In this document: positions 18,361 through 27,326 of the stretch, one piece after another
How the letters are laid out: each line of letters opens with the position of its first letter
Position numbering within the stretch: the first letter of the stretch is position 1
Origin: JAAUTS01 sp038250235
GTDB lineage: Bacteria; Verrucomicrobiota; Verrucomicrobiia; Methylacidiphilales; JAAUTS01
Assembly (NCBI GenBank): GCA_038250235.1
Contig: JBBSCO010000001.1
Coordinates: 1-64,000 of the forward strand
Length of the DNA stretch: 64,000 bases
Direction of reading: 5' to 3'
The notes under the pieces: model-generated
Told to the model about the DNA's origin: nothing
The model's input: the letters and a program-made list of their open reading frames with translations, nothing else
Database searches by the model: none
Program-made: the position numbers and the translations under genes

Positions 18361-19076
18361 TCTGCGGAACGTATATTTCAAACAAAAGCCCTGCTGTAGT
18401 GCGGGGTTTTTTGTTGGTTCTGGCCTTTTTCTTTTTCCAAGAAGCCTGGGCGGAGGAGCAACAGTCCCAAGGTTATCGTTTTGAACAGAAGGTGATCCGG
18501 CAGTTTACCGGAAAAGAAAATTTCGAAACCTCCCATACCAGTAAATGGGATATACCGGCAGAGTTCAATACGGCCACAGGCCGGCCGGTTTCCGTCAAGT
18601 GTATCCGCTGGGGAAACAGTGTTTATCTGGGAGATGCACTGCGCCAGAGGAAAATATCGGAGCCCTTTGAAATGGTGATTGGATTTTATGAAGCGGACAA
18701 AAAGGAAGGCCTGGCCCGGCTGAAGGCTTTGCATCACCTAACCATAAGACCGGAGGATTGGAACCGCTGGTGGGGTGGGATTACGTTTGAAGAGATTGAA
18801 AGGCTGAATGCTGGGATCAAAAACAAACCACTGGAAGAAGCCCAGGTTTTTGCCCGAGATCTGGCTGCCAAACTTCGGAAAAAACCGGGTATTGTGGATT
18901 TGAACCCGAAGGTAAACAAGGATCAACGAAGAATACAGTGTTCGATTCCGTTCAACGTTTTTTTCCGGGAAATCATTGGTCGGGAACCCGAGGCCCAGGT
19001 TCGTTTTGAAATCCTGGGCAAAGACTTCCCGGAGTCATTCAGGCTTGGTGCCAGATCCCGCTACCAATCAGAGTGA
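18357..19076 (+). CDS. Secreted protein with possible PD-(D/E)XK nuclease-like core, unknown function
   Basis: A 239-residue protein whose ATG overlaps the pckG stop (ATGA). A GTG at 18399 is an alternative start that gives a compact signal peptide ([17 protein letters not shown] followed by EEQQ). The mature part begins [14 protein letters not shown] and continues KWDIPAEFN, then [21 protein letters not shown]. The order E...D...(hydrophobic)VK followed by a helix recalls a restriction-endonuclease-like fold, but this is an inference by eye. A terminator-like hairpin lies inside its first 20 codons, which argues for the later start or separate regulation. Convergent with, and overlapping by nine bases, the PNPOx-like gene. 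Confidence 0.6.
   Translation: MICGTYISNKSPAVVRGFLLVLAFFFFQEAWAEEQQSQGYRFEQKVIRQFTGKENFETSHTSKWDIPAEFNTATGRPVSVKCIRWGNSVYLGDALRQRKISEPFEMVIGFYEADKKEGLARLKALHHLTIRPEDWNRWWGGITFEEIERLNAGIKNKPLEEAQVFARDLAAKLRKKPGIVDLNPKVNKDQRRIQCSIPFNVFFREIIGREPEAQVRFEILGKDFPESFRLGARSRYQSE
18385..18412 (+). terminator. Probable intrinsic terminator of pckG
   Basis: A six-base-pair stem (CCCTGC with GCGGGG, one T:G wobble) around a short loop is followed by six T residues, 25 bases after the pckG stop. It lies inside the signal-peptide region of the downstream ORF if that ORF starts at 18357. Confidence 0.55.
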
Positions 19077-19589
19077 AGACCTTGAGCGGCTGTGGGTGGC
19101 CACCTCGTTGAGATCCAAGTGCAGGCGGAGATTTGCGCCAGGGGAGCTGCATTCGGCATCCTGCACTTGTGTTTCGATGGCAACGAAACCTATCCCCTCG
19201 CTGTATTGTTTCAGGAAGTAGGCGAGGGATTTGTCCTGCACGTGTTTCCAGATGCGCTTGAGCGTGGGGATATCCTCCAGAATACGGGCCTGTCCTTTTA
19301 ATGAAACGGTCAGCGTGCGGTCTTCGTTGAAAAAGAACCAGCTGACCTGGGGATGCTTTGTGAGGTGTACAAGCTTGTGGCTCTGCGGGGATGTCAGGGT
19401 GTAGAAGAGGGGAAAATCGTCTGCGGAGAGGGTCGCCATCCAGCGTGAACTGGGGTAGCCCCTTTCGTCGATTGTGCTGAGAATTCCTGGGTGGGAACCA
19501 TTGATAAGACTCAGGGCCGGGATTCGGAGTTGTATGGGATCTGTAAACGGTGGCTGTGAAGAGGTCTTTGATCCCGTGTGGCTGTCCAT
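19068..19589 (-). CDS. Pyridoxamine 5'-phosphate oxidase-like (split-barrel flavin-binding) protein
   Basis: Resembles the PNPOx-like, general-stress-protein-26 group of split-barrel proteins that bind FMN or related cofactors. The core reads GILSTIDERGYPSSRWMATL, then LFYTLTSPQSHKLVHLTKHP and VSWFFFNEDRTLTVSLKGQARIL, the usual order for this fold. The substrate is unknown. I use the ATG at 19589 (173 residues), because the 38 codons before it (up to 19703) are outside the conserved domain; the longer form is possible. The C-terminus ([10 protein letters not shown]) is serine/arginine-rich. Confidence 0.72.
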   Translation of the reverse strand: MDSHTGSKTSSQPPFTDPIQLRIPALSLINGSHPGILSTIDERGYPSSRWMATLSADDFPLFYTLTSPQSHKLVHLTKHPQVSWFFFNEDRTLTVSLKGQARILEDIPTLKRIWKHVQDKSLAYFLKQYSEGIGFVAIETQVQDAECSSPGANLRLHLDLNEVATHSRSRSSL

Positions 19590-19775
19590 GGCTTCAGGGT
19601 AAAGGAGGGGCGGGGAATAATCCAGAGAGATAATACAATCTGGGATCCGGGGAAGCCTGTAACAGGCCGTACTAAGGTCACGATGGGGACACCTCTCACT
19701 CATTCCCAGTTTTGAGATAGCAGAGTGTCGGCGTTAAATCTATCTTTCTAGCGGGAAGAGGGAAGGGTCTGGGAA

Positions 19776-20450
19776 TCAATAGGTGCCGACAGAGGTTCCG
19801 CCCGTCACCAAGGTCACCCCGGCTGAGGTTCCCAATCGGGTCGCACCGGCCTGAAGCATGGCCATGGCATCTTCTTTGTTGCGGACTCCTCCCGAAGCTT
19901 TGATGCCGAGTCTTCCCCCGACTGTTTTATTCATGATTTGTACCGACTCCACTGTGGCCCCGCTCTTGCTGAACCCGGTGGAAGTCTTGACGAAGGAGGC
20001 TCCCGCACGTTCACAGGCCAGGCAGGCCGCGACGATTTGTTCTGAATTGAGCAGGCAGGTTTCCAGGATGACTTTAACAACCAATCCTTTGGCCTTGGAA
20101 ACAACTTCATGCACTTCATGTTCGATGAAATTCCAGTGACCCTCAAGGGCGGCCCCAATGTTCAGCACCATGTCGATTTCGTCGGCCCCGGCGGCCACTA
20201 CATCCCGTGTTTCATGCGCTTTGGCCTGGGGAAGAGTGGCTCCGAGAGGAAAACCTACAACTGTACAGATTTTGACATCGGATCCCTTCAGGATGGGGCG
20301 AACACTGCTGATCCAGTAAGGATTGATGCAGACGGAGAAGAAACGGTGTTCTTGGGCTTCGGCGCAGAGTTTTTCGATCTCTGGCAGCGTGGCATCGGAA
20401 CGGAGGAGGGTGTGGTCAATCAGTCCGGCGAGGTTGGTGTTGGCAGGCAT
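19776..20450 (-). CDS. deoC: Deoxyribose-phosphate aldolase
   Basis: Class I aldolase that splits 2-deoxyribose 5-phosphate into acetaldehyde and glyceraldehyde 3-phosphate. The 224-residue length is that of the short bacterial DeoC form. The start region LIDHTLLRSDAT, the substrate loop VVGFPLGA, the Schiff-base lysine in FVKTSTGF and the second lysine in LGIKASGGVR are all present. It lies nine bases downstream of the unrecognised 354-residue gene and is probably co-transcribed with it, suggesting a shared role in deoxynucleoside use. Confidence 0.95.
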   Translation of the reverse strand: MPANTNLAGLIDHTLLRSDATLPEIEKLCAEAQEHRFFSVCINPYWISSVRPILKGSDVKICTVVGFPLGATLPQAKAHETRDVVAAGADEIDMVLNIGAALEGHWNFIEHEVHEVVSKAKGLVVKVILETCLLNSEQIVAACLACERAGASFVKTSTGFSKSGATVESVQIMNKTVGGRLGIKASGGVRNKEDAMAMLQAGATRLGTSAGVTLVTGGTSVGTY

Positions 20451-20459
20451 AAATAGGTG

Positions 20460-21524
20460 TCAGAGTTTGAGGTCGCCTTGACAGTGGAAGTCGCCGACGA
20501 ATTTTTTACGGCCCTCGACATTTTCCAGGTAATTGAAAAACTCGTCCTCTTTTTCAAAGAGATGGCCCTTTTCGATGTAACTATCCGTGGTGAAAGGGCT
20601 GAAGCCTTTCGGGAAAATCATGTAGCGGGCCTTCATGTAGTCGCGGGCATGGCCGAGTTCATCCATCATTCCGGCAGAGAGCGGGGGCCTTTCAGGGTAG
20701 GGGTGGATGGCGACAACGGCATGAACTTTTCCTACATACCAATGAAGGTCACGATGAACCGTGTACGCGTAGATGGCTTCACGGTTGGCTTGGGTTTCAT
20801 TGTCGTAATTAGTTCCGATTTCGACGGTCTGGGGATCAATGACAACGGCGTATTCCCTCAGGCGGTTGATCACCTTGTTGACTTCCAGGCGCATATCAGG
20901 CGTGGCATAGGTCATGGAATAACTGGCATAGACAACCCAGGGATTGGTGGTGGTGGCGAGTTTGTATAGGCACTCGGGCGGCTCTCCCACAGCGATCACG
21001 TAGTGAGGGATGTTCATGTACTTGGCCCAGTCTTCTGAAAGACTTACTTCTTCATGCATCCAGGACAGGATTTCGTAGAGTGTATGGTTACGCTCTTTCA
21101 AGGCGTGGATGAAGAGGTCACAGCTGCTTTTGTTGTCGAGTTTGGCCTTGATTTCCCATTCGGCATCAATAAGGGTCACGATGATGTCGGGCTTGATGAA
21201 ATCGCGGATGATGCGCTGGTCTTTGAATTTGCGGTTGATGCGGTTCCACTCGATGGTTGCCGGGGCCCGGACGATAACATCGGTATAGCCGTTTTTTTGG
21301 ATGTCATAGCCGATTTTTTCGTACTCACGCTCGCGGGTGAGTTCGAAGACGTAATCGGTGGTACCGAGCAGGCGTTCGAGGGGTTTGCTCCCGGATTTGG
21401 TGAATTCTTTGACGGCGTCGTAGACTTTGATGTCGCGATTGTTTCTCTGTCCGAGGGCTACAACTTTTTGCAGAACATCGTAGTCGTCCATTCCTGCAAC
21501 CATACCGGTGAGAAGTACTCGCAT
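20460..21524 (-). CDS. Unrecognised two-domain protein: degenerate P-loop-like N-terminus and nucleoside-deoxyribosyltransferase-like C-terminus
   Basis: A 354-residue protein that I cannot assign to a named family. The first 150 residues have the rhythm of a nucleotide-kinase P-loop fold, starting MRVLLTGMVAGMDDYDVLQK, but the loop lacks the Lys-Ser/Thr needed to bind phosphate. Later comes DIIVTLIDAEWEIKAKL. The region from about residue 255 (YVGKVHAVVAIHPYPE, then SAGMMDELGHARDYMKARYM) resembles the active-site side of nucleoside 2-deoxyribosyltransferase-like folds, where an Asp/Glu-x-Gly follows a strand-loop. It is translated just ahead of deoC (nine-base gap), which fits a deoxyribonucleoside-related role. 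This is inference from context and motif shape. Confidence 0.7.
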   Translation of the reverse strand: MRVLLTGMVAGMDDYDVLQKVVALGQRNNRDIKVYDAVKEFTKSGSKPLERLLGTTDYVFELTREREYEKIGYDIQKNGYTDVIVRAPATIEWNRINRKFKDQRIIRDFIKPDIIVTLIDAEWEIKAKLDNKSSCDLFIHALKERNHTLYEILSWMHEEVSLSEDWAKYMNIPHYVIAVGEPPECLYKLATTTNPWVVYASYSMTYATPDMRLEVNKVINRLREYAVVIDPQTVEIGTNYDNETQANREAIYAYTVHRDLHWYVGKVHAVVAIHPYPERPPLSAGMMDELGHARDYMKARYMIFPKGFSPFTTDSYIEKGHLFEKEDEFFNYLENVEGRKKFVGDFHCQGDLKL

Positions 21525-21614
21525 GGGGCTGATATTTAAGATTTACGCTGAAAGTTCCAAGATAAATCGCTTCTTTTCTGTGACGATTGGGTGCCGGAAG
21601 TGGCATGGGAAAAG

Positions 21615-21687
21615 TGGCTGGACCCGGGTTCGAACCGGGGACACGTGGATTTTCAGTCCACTGCTCTACCGACTGAGCTATCCAGCC
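21615..21687 (-). tRNA. tRNA-Phe (GAA)
   Basis: On the minus strand 73 nt fold into a full cloverleaf: acceptor GGCTGGA/TCCAGCC, D-arm GCTC/GAGC, anticodon stem GTGGA/TCCAC with loop CTGAAAA (anticodon GAA), and T-arm CCCGG TTCGAAC CCGGG, ending with discriminator A. The CCA end is not encoded. Confidence 0.98.
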
Positions 21688-21764
21688 ATTTCAGTGAAGT
21701 GAAATGAAACTATGGATTTATTCGTTTGTAAAGCGTAGAACAGTAAAAATCTTTCTTAAAGACG

Positions 21765-22397
21765 ATGATAGACATGGAAAAAGTGACAAACATCAAGGAG
21801 TCAGAGTGTGAGGCACCGTGGCTTTCGAATGAGAAAATATTGGAGAAACTCGACTGGGCTGAGGTTTTCGGGAACATGCATCCCTTGGAAATTGAGCTAG
21901 GCGCCGGAGATGGTGGATTTTTGCTGGATTATGCGGCGGAACGTCCTAATCGGAATTTTGTGGCCACGGAGAGACTGTTGGGCAGAGCGCGCAAGATAGC
22001 CAAGAGGATCAGCCGTCGCGGATTGGCAAATGTTCGTATTTTAAGATTGGAGTCGGCCTATTTTCTGAAATGGATGTGTCCAGAGGGCAGCGTGGACATT
22101 ATCCATATCATGTTTCCGGATCCTTGGCCCAAGCGCAGGCATCATAAAAACCGCCTGATTCAGTCCGAGTTCCTAAAAACGATGCATCAGTCTCTGGTTT
22201 CCGGTGGGGAGGTTCGTTTCACCACGGATCATGCGGAGTATTTTGATTGGGCGCTGAAAGTGTGGGGGGAAGCAGGGACTTTGTTTGAGAAAAGGGGGCC
22301 TTGGGACGCTTCAACCGACCCTAAAACAGACTTTGAAAGACACTTTATGGAGGAAGGTCGCAGCTTTCAGCGTTGTGCCTGGGTTAAAAAGGATTGA
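21765..22397 (+). CDS. trmB: tRNA (guanine-N7)-methyltransferase
   Basis: Makes m7G46 in tRNA using S-adenosylmethionine. The SAM loop is IELGAGDGGFLLDYA and the family signature is IMFPDPWPKRRHHKNRL, with the catalytic Asp-Pro-Trp-Pro-Lys. RFTTDHAEYFDWAL completes the substrate pocket. The 210-residue length is typical. A second ATG three codons in (21774) is an alternative start. It lies 77 bp from, and divergent to, the tRNA-Phe gene. Confidence 0.95.
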   Translation: MIDMEKVTNIKESECEAPWLSNEKILEKLDWAEVFGNMHPLEIELGAGDGGFLLDYAAERPNRNFVATERLLGRARKIAKRISRRGLANVRILRLESAYFLKWMCPEGSVDIIHIMFPDPWPKRRHHKNRLIQSEFLKTMHQSLVSGGEVRFTTDHAEYFDWALKVWGEAGTLFEKRGPWDASTDPKTDFERHFMEEGRSFQRCAWVKKD

Positions 22398-22410
22398 ACT
22401 GATTTTTTGG

Positions 22411-22460
22411 GAAAGGCTCTAAAGGGCTCTAAAAGGCTTTGAAAGGCACTTTAGGGGGCT
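22411..22460 (+). repeat. Five consecutive degenerate 10-bp repeat units
   Basis: Five units in exact 10-bp phase (GAAAGGCTCT, AAAGGGCTCT, AAAAGGCTTT, GAAAGGCACT, TTAGGGGGCT) fill much of the gap between trmB and lptD. The unit equals about one helical turn. Function unknown. Confidence 0.6.
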
Positions 22461-22545
22461 TTTTACGTTTTGGACTGGAATTATCGCGTATGGCCATTTT
22501 TCTTGTTGGCATGAAAGCATCTGCAATGCTATTAACTCCTTTCTC

Positions 22546-24753
22546 TTGAAACGCTTGGGACTATTTTTTGTTTGGCTTTTGGCACTGGCTCCGCTTCTAA
22601 CAGCGGCAACCTCTGAACCTTCGCAAAGCCTTCCTATTGAAATCACTGCTGATGGTGAAAACCGTTATGAAGGCGGAATTGCCTATGCCGAGGGCAATGT
22701 GGTGGTCAGGCACGGCCAGGATGTGATTTATGCGGACAGTGTTTCCTTTGACCGAAAATCACGTGAACTCATGGCCAAGGGGAATGTCCGCATTTTCGCA
22801 CAATCGAAAATTTATCGGGGTGAGTTCCTGACCTACAATCTGGACAGCAAACAGGTCAACTCTTCCGACTTCCGTATGGTTCAGGATCGTATTTATGCCT
22901 ACGGAAACAAAGTGGAATCGCCTAATCCTAACAAATTTGTTATCCGTGGCGGTGGGGTGGCCACTGAAAACCGTGAAACACCCTCCTACACACTCAAAGC
23001 CAACACCATTGAGATTTATCCGGACGACCGTGTGGTCTTCAAGAATGTTGCCGTCTACATTGGAAGTGTACCGGTCATGTGGCTTCCTTACGTGGCGGCA
23101 CCTTTGAACCGTGTGCAGGACAATTTTGAGCTGGCGGTGGGAAGCACGTCGCGGTTGGGAACCTACATTAACGTCGGTTACAGCGTGGCCCTGGATCCCC
23201 GGTGGATAGTGACACCACACATTGGTTATTTTTCAAGACGCGGGGCAGGCGGAGGGGTGGATCTGGATTTCAATCCCCGGCCAGGAGACAAGGGCGAGTT
23301 CAAGTCCTTCTATGTCAGTGACGACAGCCCTGATATTGGATTTCCTTCCACCACCCGCACCGTTATTCCCGAGGAAAAGCGTTATCGCTACGCCTACAAG
23401 CACAAGTACCAACTGAGTTCCGAATTTACGACGACCGCCGATATCAATGTGTGGAGTGACCGCAACATTACCGAGGATTTTTTCCGGGACGAGTTCCGCA
23501 AGGATCAGCAGCCGGACAATTTTGCCGATCTGGTCTACTATGACCCTAATTTCACCGCAACCATATTGGCCCGTGCCCAGGCCAACAACCTTTTCGAAAC
23601 GGTCGAGCGCAAACCCGAGTTCATTCTTGAATTCAAAAGACAGTCTTTTTTCAACACATTCCTTAGTTACGAAGGTGAGTCTAGTGTGGTCAATTTCGAA
23701 CGCCAGTTTGACCGCGACGACCGGGCATCAGGTTCCAACTACAGTGCGGTGCGTTACGACACCTTTCATCAGCTTTCCTACCCACGCCAGTATTTCGGCT
23801 GGCTTTCCCTCACTCCCAGAGCTGGTGCCCGGGGAACGGCCTATACCCGCAACAACAATCCCCTGAGCAATGATCCCGGTGGCGACGAAACACGTCTTGC
23901 TCTGAATGCCGGGATGGAGGCCACGTTCAAGGTTTCAAAAACCTGGAGTGACATCAAGAATCCTGGTCTTGGAATCGACGGCATACGCCACGTGTTCCAG
24001 CCTTTTGCCGATTATTCCTACATGCCGGACACGAATCTTGATCCGTTGGAATTTCGCGGCTTTGACGAGCGTATTCCCTCGACCCGCCTTCAGCCCACCT
24101 ATTTTTCATCGTTCAATTCAATCGATTCCATCGACAATCAGAATTCCCTGCGCAACGGAATACGCAACAAAATCCAAACAAAACGTGACGGAAAAAACTG
24201 GGATCTGGTGGATTGGGCTTTCTATACGCAGGAAAACTTCAGTCAAAGCCGTGAAATGGGCATTCTTAGTCAGGACGTTCTTAGCCATGTGTACAACGAA
24301 GTGGCCTTCAAACCCCTGCCTTGGCTGACGGTGGATCATTACTCCGCCCTCGGTTTGTCCGGTGATGAGTTTGATGAAATCAACAACAGCCTGACCTGGC
24401 AGGTTCATCCGGCAGTGGACTTCCGTGTAGGCCACTTTTATCTGAGCAATGTCAACTATCCTGCCATTACTGGGGCGCCCGCATTTGTTCTGGCGGACAG
24501 TCATGTATTCAGTGTCGGAACTTTTTGGCGCCTGAACGAAAACTGGAAAGTTTCGCAGGACTTGTATTTCGAAGCCGACACCGGAACCTTGTCCGAACAA
24601 CGTTACTCGATTTATCGTGATTTGGGGGCCTGGAGCACAGCCGTTAGTGCGGCGTTCCGGGATAATATTAATAATGGTGATGACGAATTCACTGTCTATC
24701 TCAGCCTGACGTTGAAGGCCTTCCCAGCGGCCAATATCTCCGTCAACAACTAA
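22546..24753 (+). CDS. lptD: LPS-assembly protein LptD-like outer membrane protein
   Basis: Predicted outer-membrane beta-barrel that inserts lipopolysaccharide (OstA/LptD family). The start is TTG and is followed by a signal peptide (LGLFFVWLLALAPLLTAA). Residues about 30-150 are the periplasmic OstA/jellyroll domain (RYEGGIAYAEGNVVV, then ELMAKGNVRIFA). The rest, to residue 735, has repeated short amphipathic strands typical of a barrel. The LptD central motif region is recognisable as VFKNVAVYIGSVPVMWLPYV. It implies an LPS-bearing outer membrane. The ugd gene follows after six bases. Confidence 0.9.
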   Translation: MKRLGLFFVWLLALAPLLTAATSEPSQSLPIEITADGENRYEGGIAYAEGNVVVRHGQDVIYADSVSFDRKSRELMAKGNVRIFAQSKIYRGEFLTYNLDSKQVNSSDFRMVQDRIYAYGNKVESPNPNKFVIRGGGVATENRETPSYTLKANTIEIYPDDRVVFKNVAVYIGSVPVMWLPYVAAPLNRVQDNFELAVGSTSRLGTYINVGYSVALDPRWIVTPHIGYFSRRGAGGGVDLDFNPRPGDKGEFKSFYVSDDSPDIGFPSTTRTVIPEEKRYRYAYKHKYQLSSEFTTTADINVWSDRNITEDFFRDEFRKDQQPDNFADLVYYDPNFTATILARAQANNLFETVERKPEFILEFKRQSFFNTFLSYEGESSVVNFERQFDRDDRASGSNYSAVRYDTFHQLSYPRQYFGWLSLTPRAGARGTAYTRNNNPLSNDPGGDETRLALNAGMEATFKVSKTWSDIKNPGLGIDGIRHVFQPFADYSYMPDTNLDPLEFRGFDERIPSTRLQPTYFSSFNSIDSIDNQNSLRNGIRNKIQTKRDGKNWDLVDWAFYTQENFSQSREMGILSQDVLSHVYNEVAFKPLPWLTVDHYSALGLSGDEFDEINNSLTWQVHPAVDFRVGHFYLSNVNYPAITGAPAFVLADSHVFSVGTFWRLNENWKVSQDLYFEADTGTLSEQRYSIYRDLGAWSTAVSAAFRDNINNGDDEFTVYLSLTLKAFPAANISVNN

Positions 24754-24759
24754 TCCAGA

Positions 24760-26049
24760 ATGAAATTAACGATTGTAGGTTCCGGCTATGTCGGACTCGT
24801 GACGGGAACGTGTTTTGCTGAAGTTGGCCACCACGTGACCTGCGTGGACAATGACGAAAAAAAGGTTAAACAACTTCAGGACGGCATTATTCCGATCTAT
24901 GAACCGGGCTTGGAAACTCTGGTTCGAAAGAACGTTCAGTTGGGTCGTCTCAAGTTTACGTCTTCCATAGCGGAGGGTGTAGAGAACGGAGATGTGATTT
25001 TTATTGCAGTTCCAACGCCTCCCCAACCTGACGGCAGTGTTGATCTTAGTTATGTGGAGAAGGTTGCTCGAAGTATCGCCGAAGTGCTTACCGGTTACCG
25101 TGTGATTGTCGATAAAAGCACCGTTCCCGTTAAAACGGGAGAGAAGGTGGCAGAGACCATTCGCCGCTACCGTAAAGGGAACGTGGAGTTTGATGTGGTG
25201 AGTAATCCCGAGTTTTTGCGTGAAGGAAGTGCCGTCGCGGACTTGATGAATCCCGACCGCATCGTGATCGGGACAAATGGCGAGCGCTCTGCTGCGATCA
25301 TGAAGGAAGTATATCAGCCGTTCAATGCGCCCATCATGGTGACGGATTTGAACAGCGCCGAACTGATCAAACATGCGAGCAACAGCTTTCTCGCCCTGAA
25401 AATCAGCTACATCAACGCCGTGGCCGCGATCTGTGAAGCTTCCGGTGCGGATATCGGTAAGGTCGCGGATGGAATGGGCGCTGACAAACGTATAGGACGC
25501 GATTTTCTCTATGCTGGCCTGGGCTATGGTGGTTCCTGCTTCCCCAAAGATCTCTCCGCCTTTATCCGCATTTCCGAAGATCTGGGTTACAGCTTCGGAT
25601 TGCTCAAAGAAGTGGAGCGGATCAACGCCGATCAGTTGGATCGATTCCTCAAGAAAATGCGCAAAGCACTCTGGGTCTTCCGTGATAAAAAAATCGGGCA
25701 ATTGGGTCTCGCTTTTAAGGGAAATACGGATGACATTCGCTCCAGTGTCGGAATCAACCTCGCCCTGAAAATGATGGAAGAGGGGGCCATTCTCAAGGCC
25801 TTCGACCCCAAAGCTATGGAAAAATGCGCTATCTCTTATCCCAAGATCCCTCTGGTGGAGGATCCCTATGAAGTGGCCAAAGATGCGGACGCCTTGGTTG
25901 TGGCCACCGAGTGGAATGATTTTAAAGAACTTGATTGGCTCAAGATCAAATCACTCATGCGCACCCCTCTTGTTTTCGACGGACGGAACCTTCTGATCCC
26001 CGAGGAAATGAAGCTGCTGGGTTTTGAATATTTCAGTGTCGGACGTTAA
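24760..26049 (+). CDS. ugd: UDP-glucose 6-dehydrogenase
   Basis: Oxidises UDP-glucose to UDP-glucuronate with NAD+, for capsule, LPS or exopolysaccharide. The NAD-binding loop is VGSGYVG (residues 6-12). EFLREGSAVADLMNPDRIV carries the substrate-binding loop, the catalytic cysteine is Cys260 in GYGGSCFPKDL, and NTDDIRSSVGINLA begins the C-terminal UDP-binding domain. Its 429-residue length is normal. It sits six bases after lptD, consistent with a shared envelope-related operon. Confidence 0.95.
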   Translation: MKLTIVGSGYVGLVTGTCFAEVGHHVTCVDNDEKKVKQLQDGIIPIYEPGLETLVRKNVQLGRLKFTSSIAEGVENGDVIFIAVPTPPQPDGSVDLSYVEKVARSIAEVLTGYRVIVDKSTVPVKTGEKVAETIRRYRKGNVEFDVVSNPEFLREGSAVADLMNPDRIVIGTNGERSAAIMKEVYQPFNAPIMVTDLNSAELIKHASNSFLALKISYINAVAAICEASGADIGKVADGMGADKRIGRDFLYAGLGYGGSCFPKDLSAFIRISEDLGYSFGLLKEVERINADQLDRFLKKMRKALWVFRDKKIGQLGLAFKGNTDDIRSSVGINLALKMMEEGAILKAFDPKAMEKCAISYPKIPLVEDPYEVAKDADALVVATEWNDFKELDWLKIKSLMRTPLVFDGRNLLIPEEMKLLGFEYFSVGR

Positions 26050-26060
26050 GGATTTTTTAC

Positions 26061-27326
26061 ATGAATACAGTGCTCGTTGGCTCCCAGTGGGGGGATGAAG
26101 GTAAAGGCAAGATTATCGATTTTTTGATGGAGTCCCACGATGCCGTGGTTCGTTCCCAGGGAGGAAACAATGCTGGTCACACGGTGGAAATCGGTTCTGA
26201 AAAATTCGTCCTGCACCTCGTTCCTTCCGGCATTCTCCGTAAAGGCAAAACCTGCATCATCGGCCACGGCACCGTGATCGATCCGGTTTCCCTGGTCAAA
26301 GAAATCAACGGTTTGGAGTCGCGCGGGGTCAAAACCAAAGGACGATTGTTTGTCAGTGACCGCGCCCACGTGGTCATGCCCTATCACCGTAACCTCGATG
26401 CCGGGCGCGAGACGGCGGCCAAGGGGAAAATGATCGGCACCACCAAACGGGGGATAGGTCCAACCTACGGGGACAAGATCGCCCGTGTTGGTCTCCGCAC
26501 CCACGATCTGTTGAATATTCCTTTGATGGAAGAAAAAATCAAAGAGCGTGTTTCCGAGGTTAACCAACTTTGCCGGCTTAAGGGATGGAATACGGTTTCC
26601 GCCGCCGCTATCATTAAGGAATACAAAGCGGCTGCGGCTGTGCTGAAGCCTTATATCTGTGACACCATCGCTAAAATCCACGGATTGCTGGAAAACAAAA
26701 AGAGCATGCTTTTTGAAGGAGCGCAGGGAACCTTTTTGGACATCGATTGCGGAACCTATCCCTATGTCACATCCTCCAATACCACTTCCGGCGGGGCCTG
26801 CACCGGATCGGGATTGCCTCCCAACGCGGTGAAAAACGTCATCGGAACCCTCAAGGCCTACACTACGCGCGTTGGCGAGGGCCCTTTTGCCACAGAATCG
26901 AATCTGCTTTCGGACCTGCTCCACGAAATGGGGCGCGAGTTCGGGGCCACCACAGGGCGTGCCCGTCGTTGCGGATGGTTTGACGCGGTGATGGTCCGCT
27001 TTGCCACCCGGATCAACGGAGTGACCGAACTCGCACTAACCAACCTGGATGGCCTTGATCAGCTGAAAGAAATCAAGTTGTGCGTAGCCTACAGGCTTAA
27101 CGGCAAAATGATACACTATCCACCGGCTTCCATCGAGCAGTTGGCCCGCTGCAAACCGGTTTATAAAACCTTCAAAGGTTGGCAGAAGGACACATCCCAA
27201 TGCCTTCAATTTGGGCAATTGCCCATTGAAGCGAGAACTTACCTCAGAACCATTGAAGAGTTCAGTGGAGCCAAATTGTCGATTATTTCTGTCGGTCCGC
27301 GACGGGAACAGACCTTTTTCCCATGA
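26061..27326 (+). CDS. purA: Adenylosuccinate synthetase
   Basis: Joins IMP and aspartate with GTP in AMP synthesis. The GTP-binding start GSQWGDEGKGKIIDFL lies at residues 7-22, followed by QGGNNAGHTV, GTTKRGIGPTYGDK, EGAQGTFLDIDCGTYPYVTS and TTGRARRCGWFDAV. The 421-residue length is normal. Its last four bases overlap the uppS start (ATGA), so the two genes are translationally coupled. Confidence 0.97.
   Translation: MNTVLVGSQWGDEGKGKIIDFLMESHDAVVRSQGGNNAGHTVEIGSEKFVLHLVPSGILRKGKTCIIGHGTVIDPVSLVKEINGLESRGVKTKGRLFVSDRAHVVMPYHRNLDAGRETAAKGKMIGTTKRGIGPTYGDKIARVGLRTHDLLNIPLMEEKIKERVSEVNQLCRLKGWNTVSAAAIIKEYKAAAAVLKPYICDTIAKIHGLLENKKSMLFEGAQGTFLDIDCGTYPYVTSSNTTSGGACTGSGLPPNAVKNVIGTLKAYTTRVGEGPFATESNLLSDLLHEMGREFGATTGRARRCGWFDAVMVRFATRINGVTELALTNLDGLDQLKEIKLCVAYRLNGKMIHYPPASIEQLARCKPVYKTFKGWQKDTSQCLQFGQLPIEARTYLRTIEEFSGAKLSIISVGPRREQTFFP

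Noticed and set aside
21615..21687. tRNA gene as an integration site for a mobile island
   Set aside because: No integrase, no repeated tRNA 3' end and ordinary housekeeping genes on both sides.
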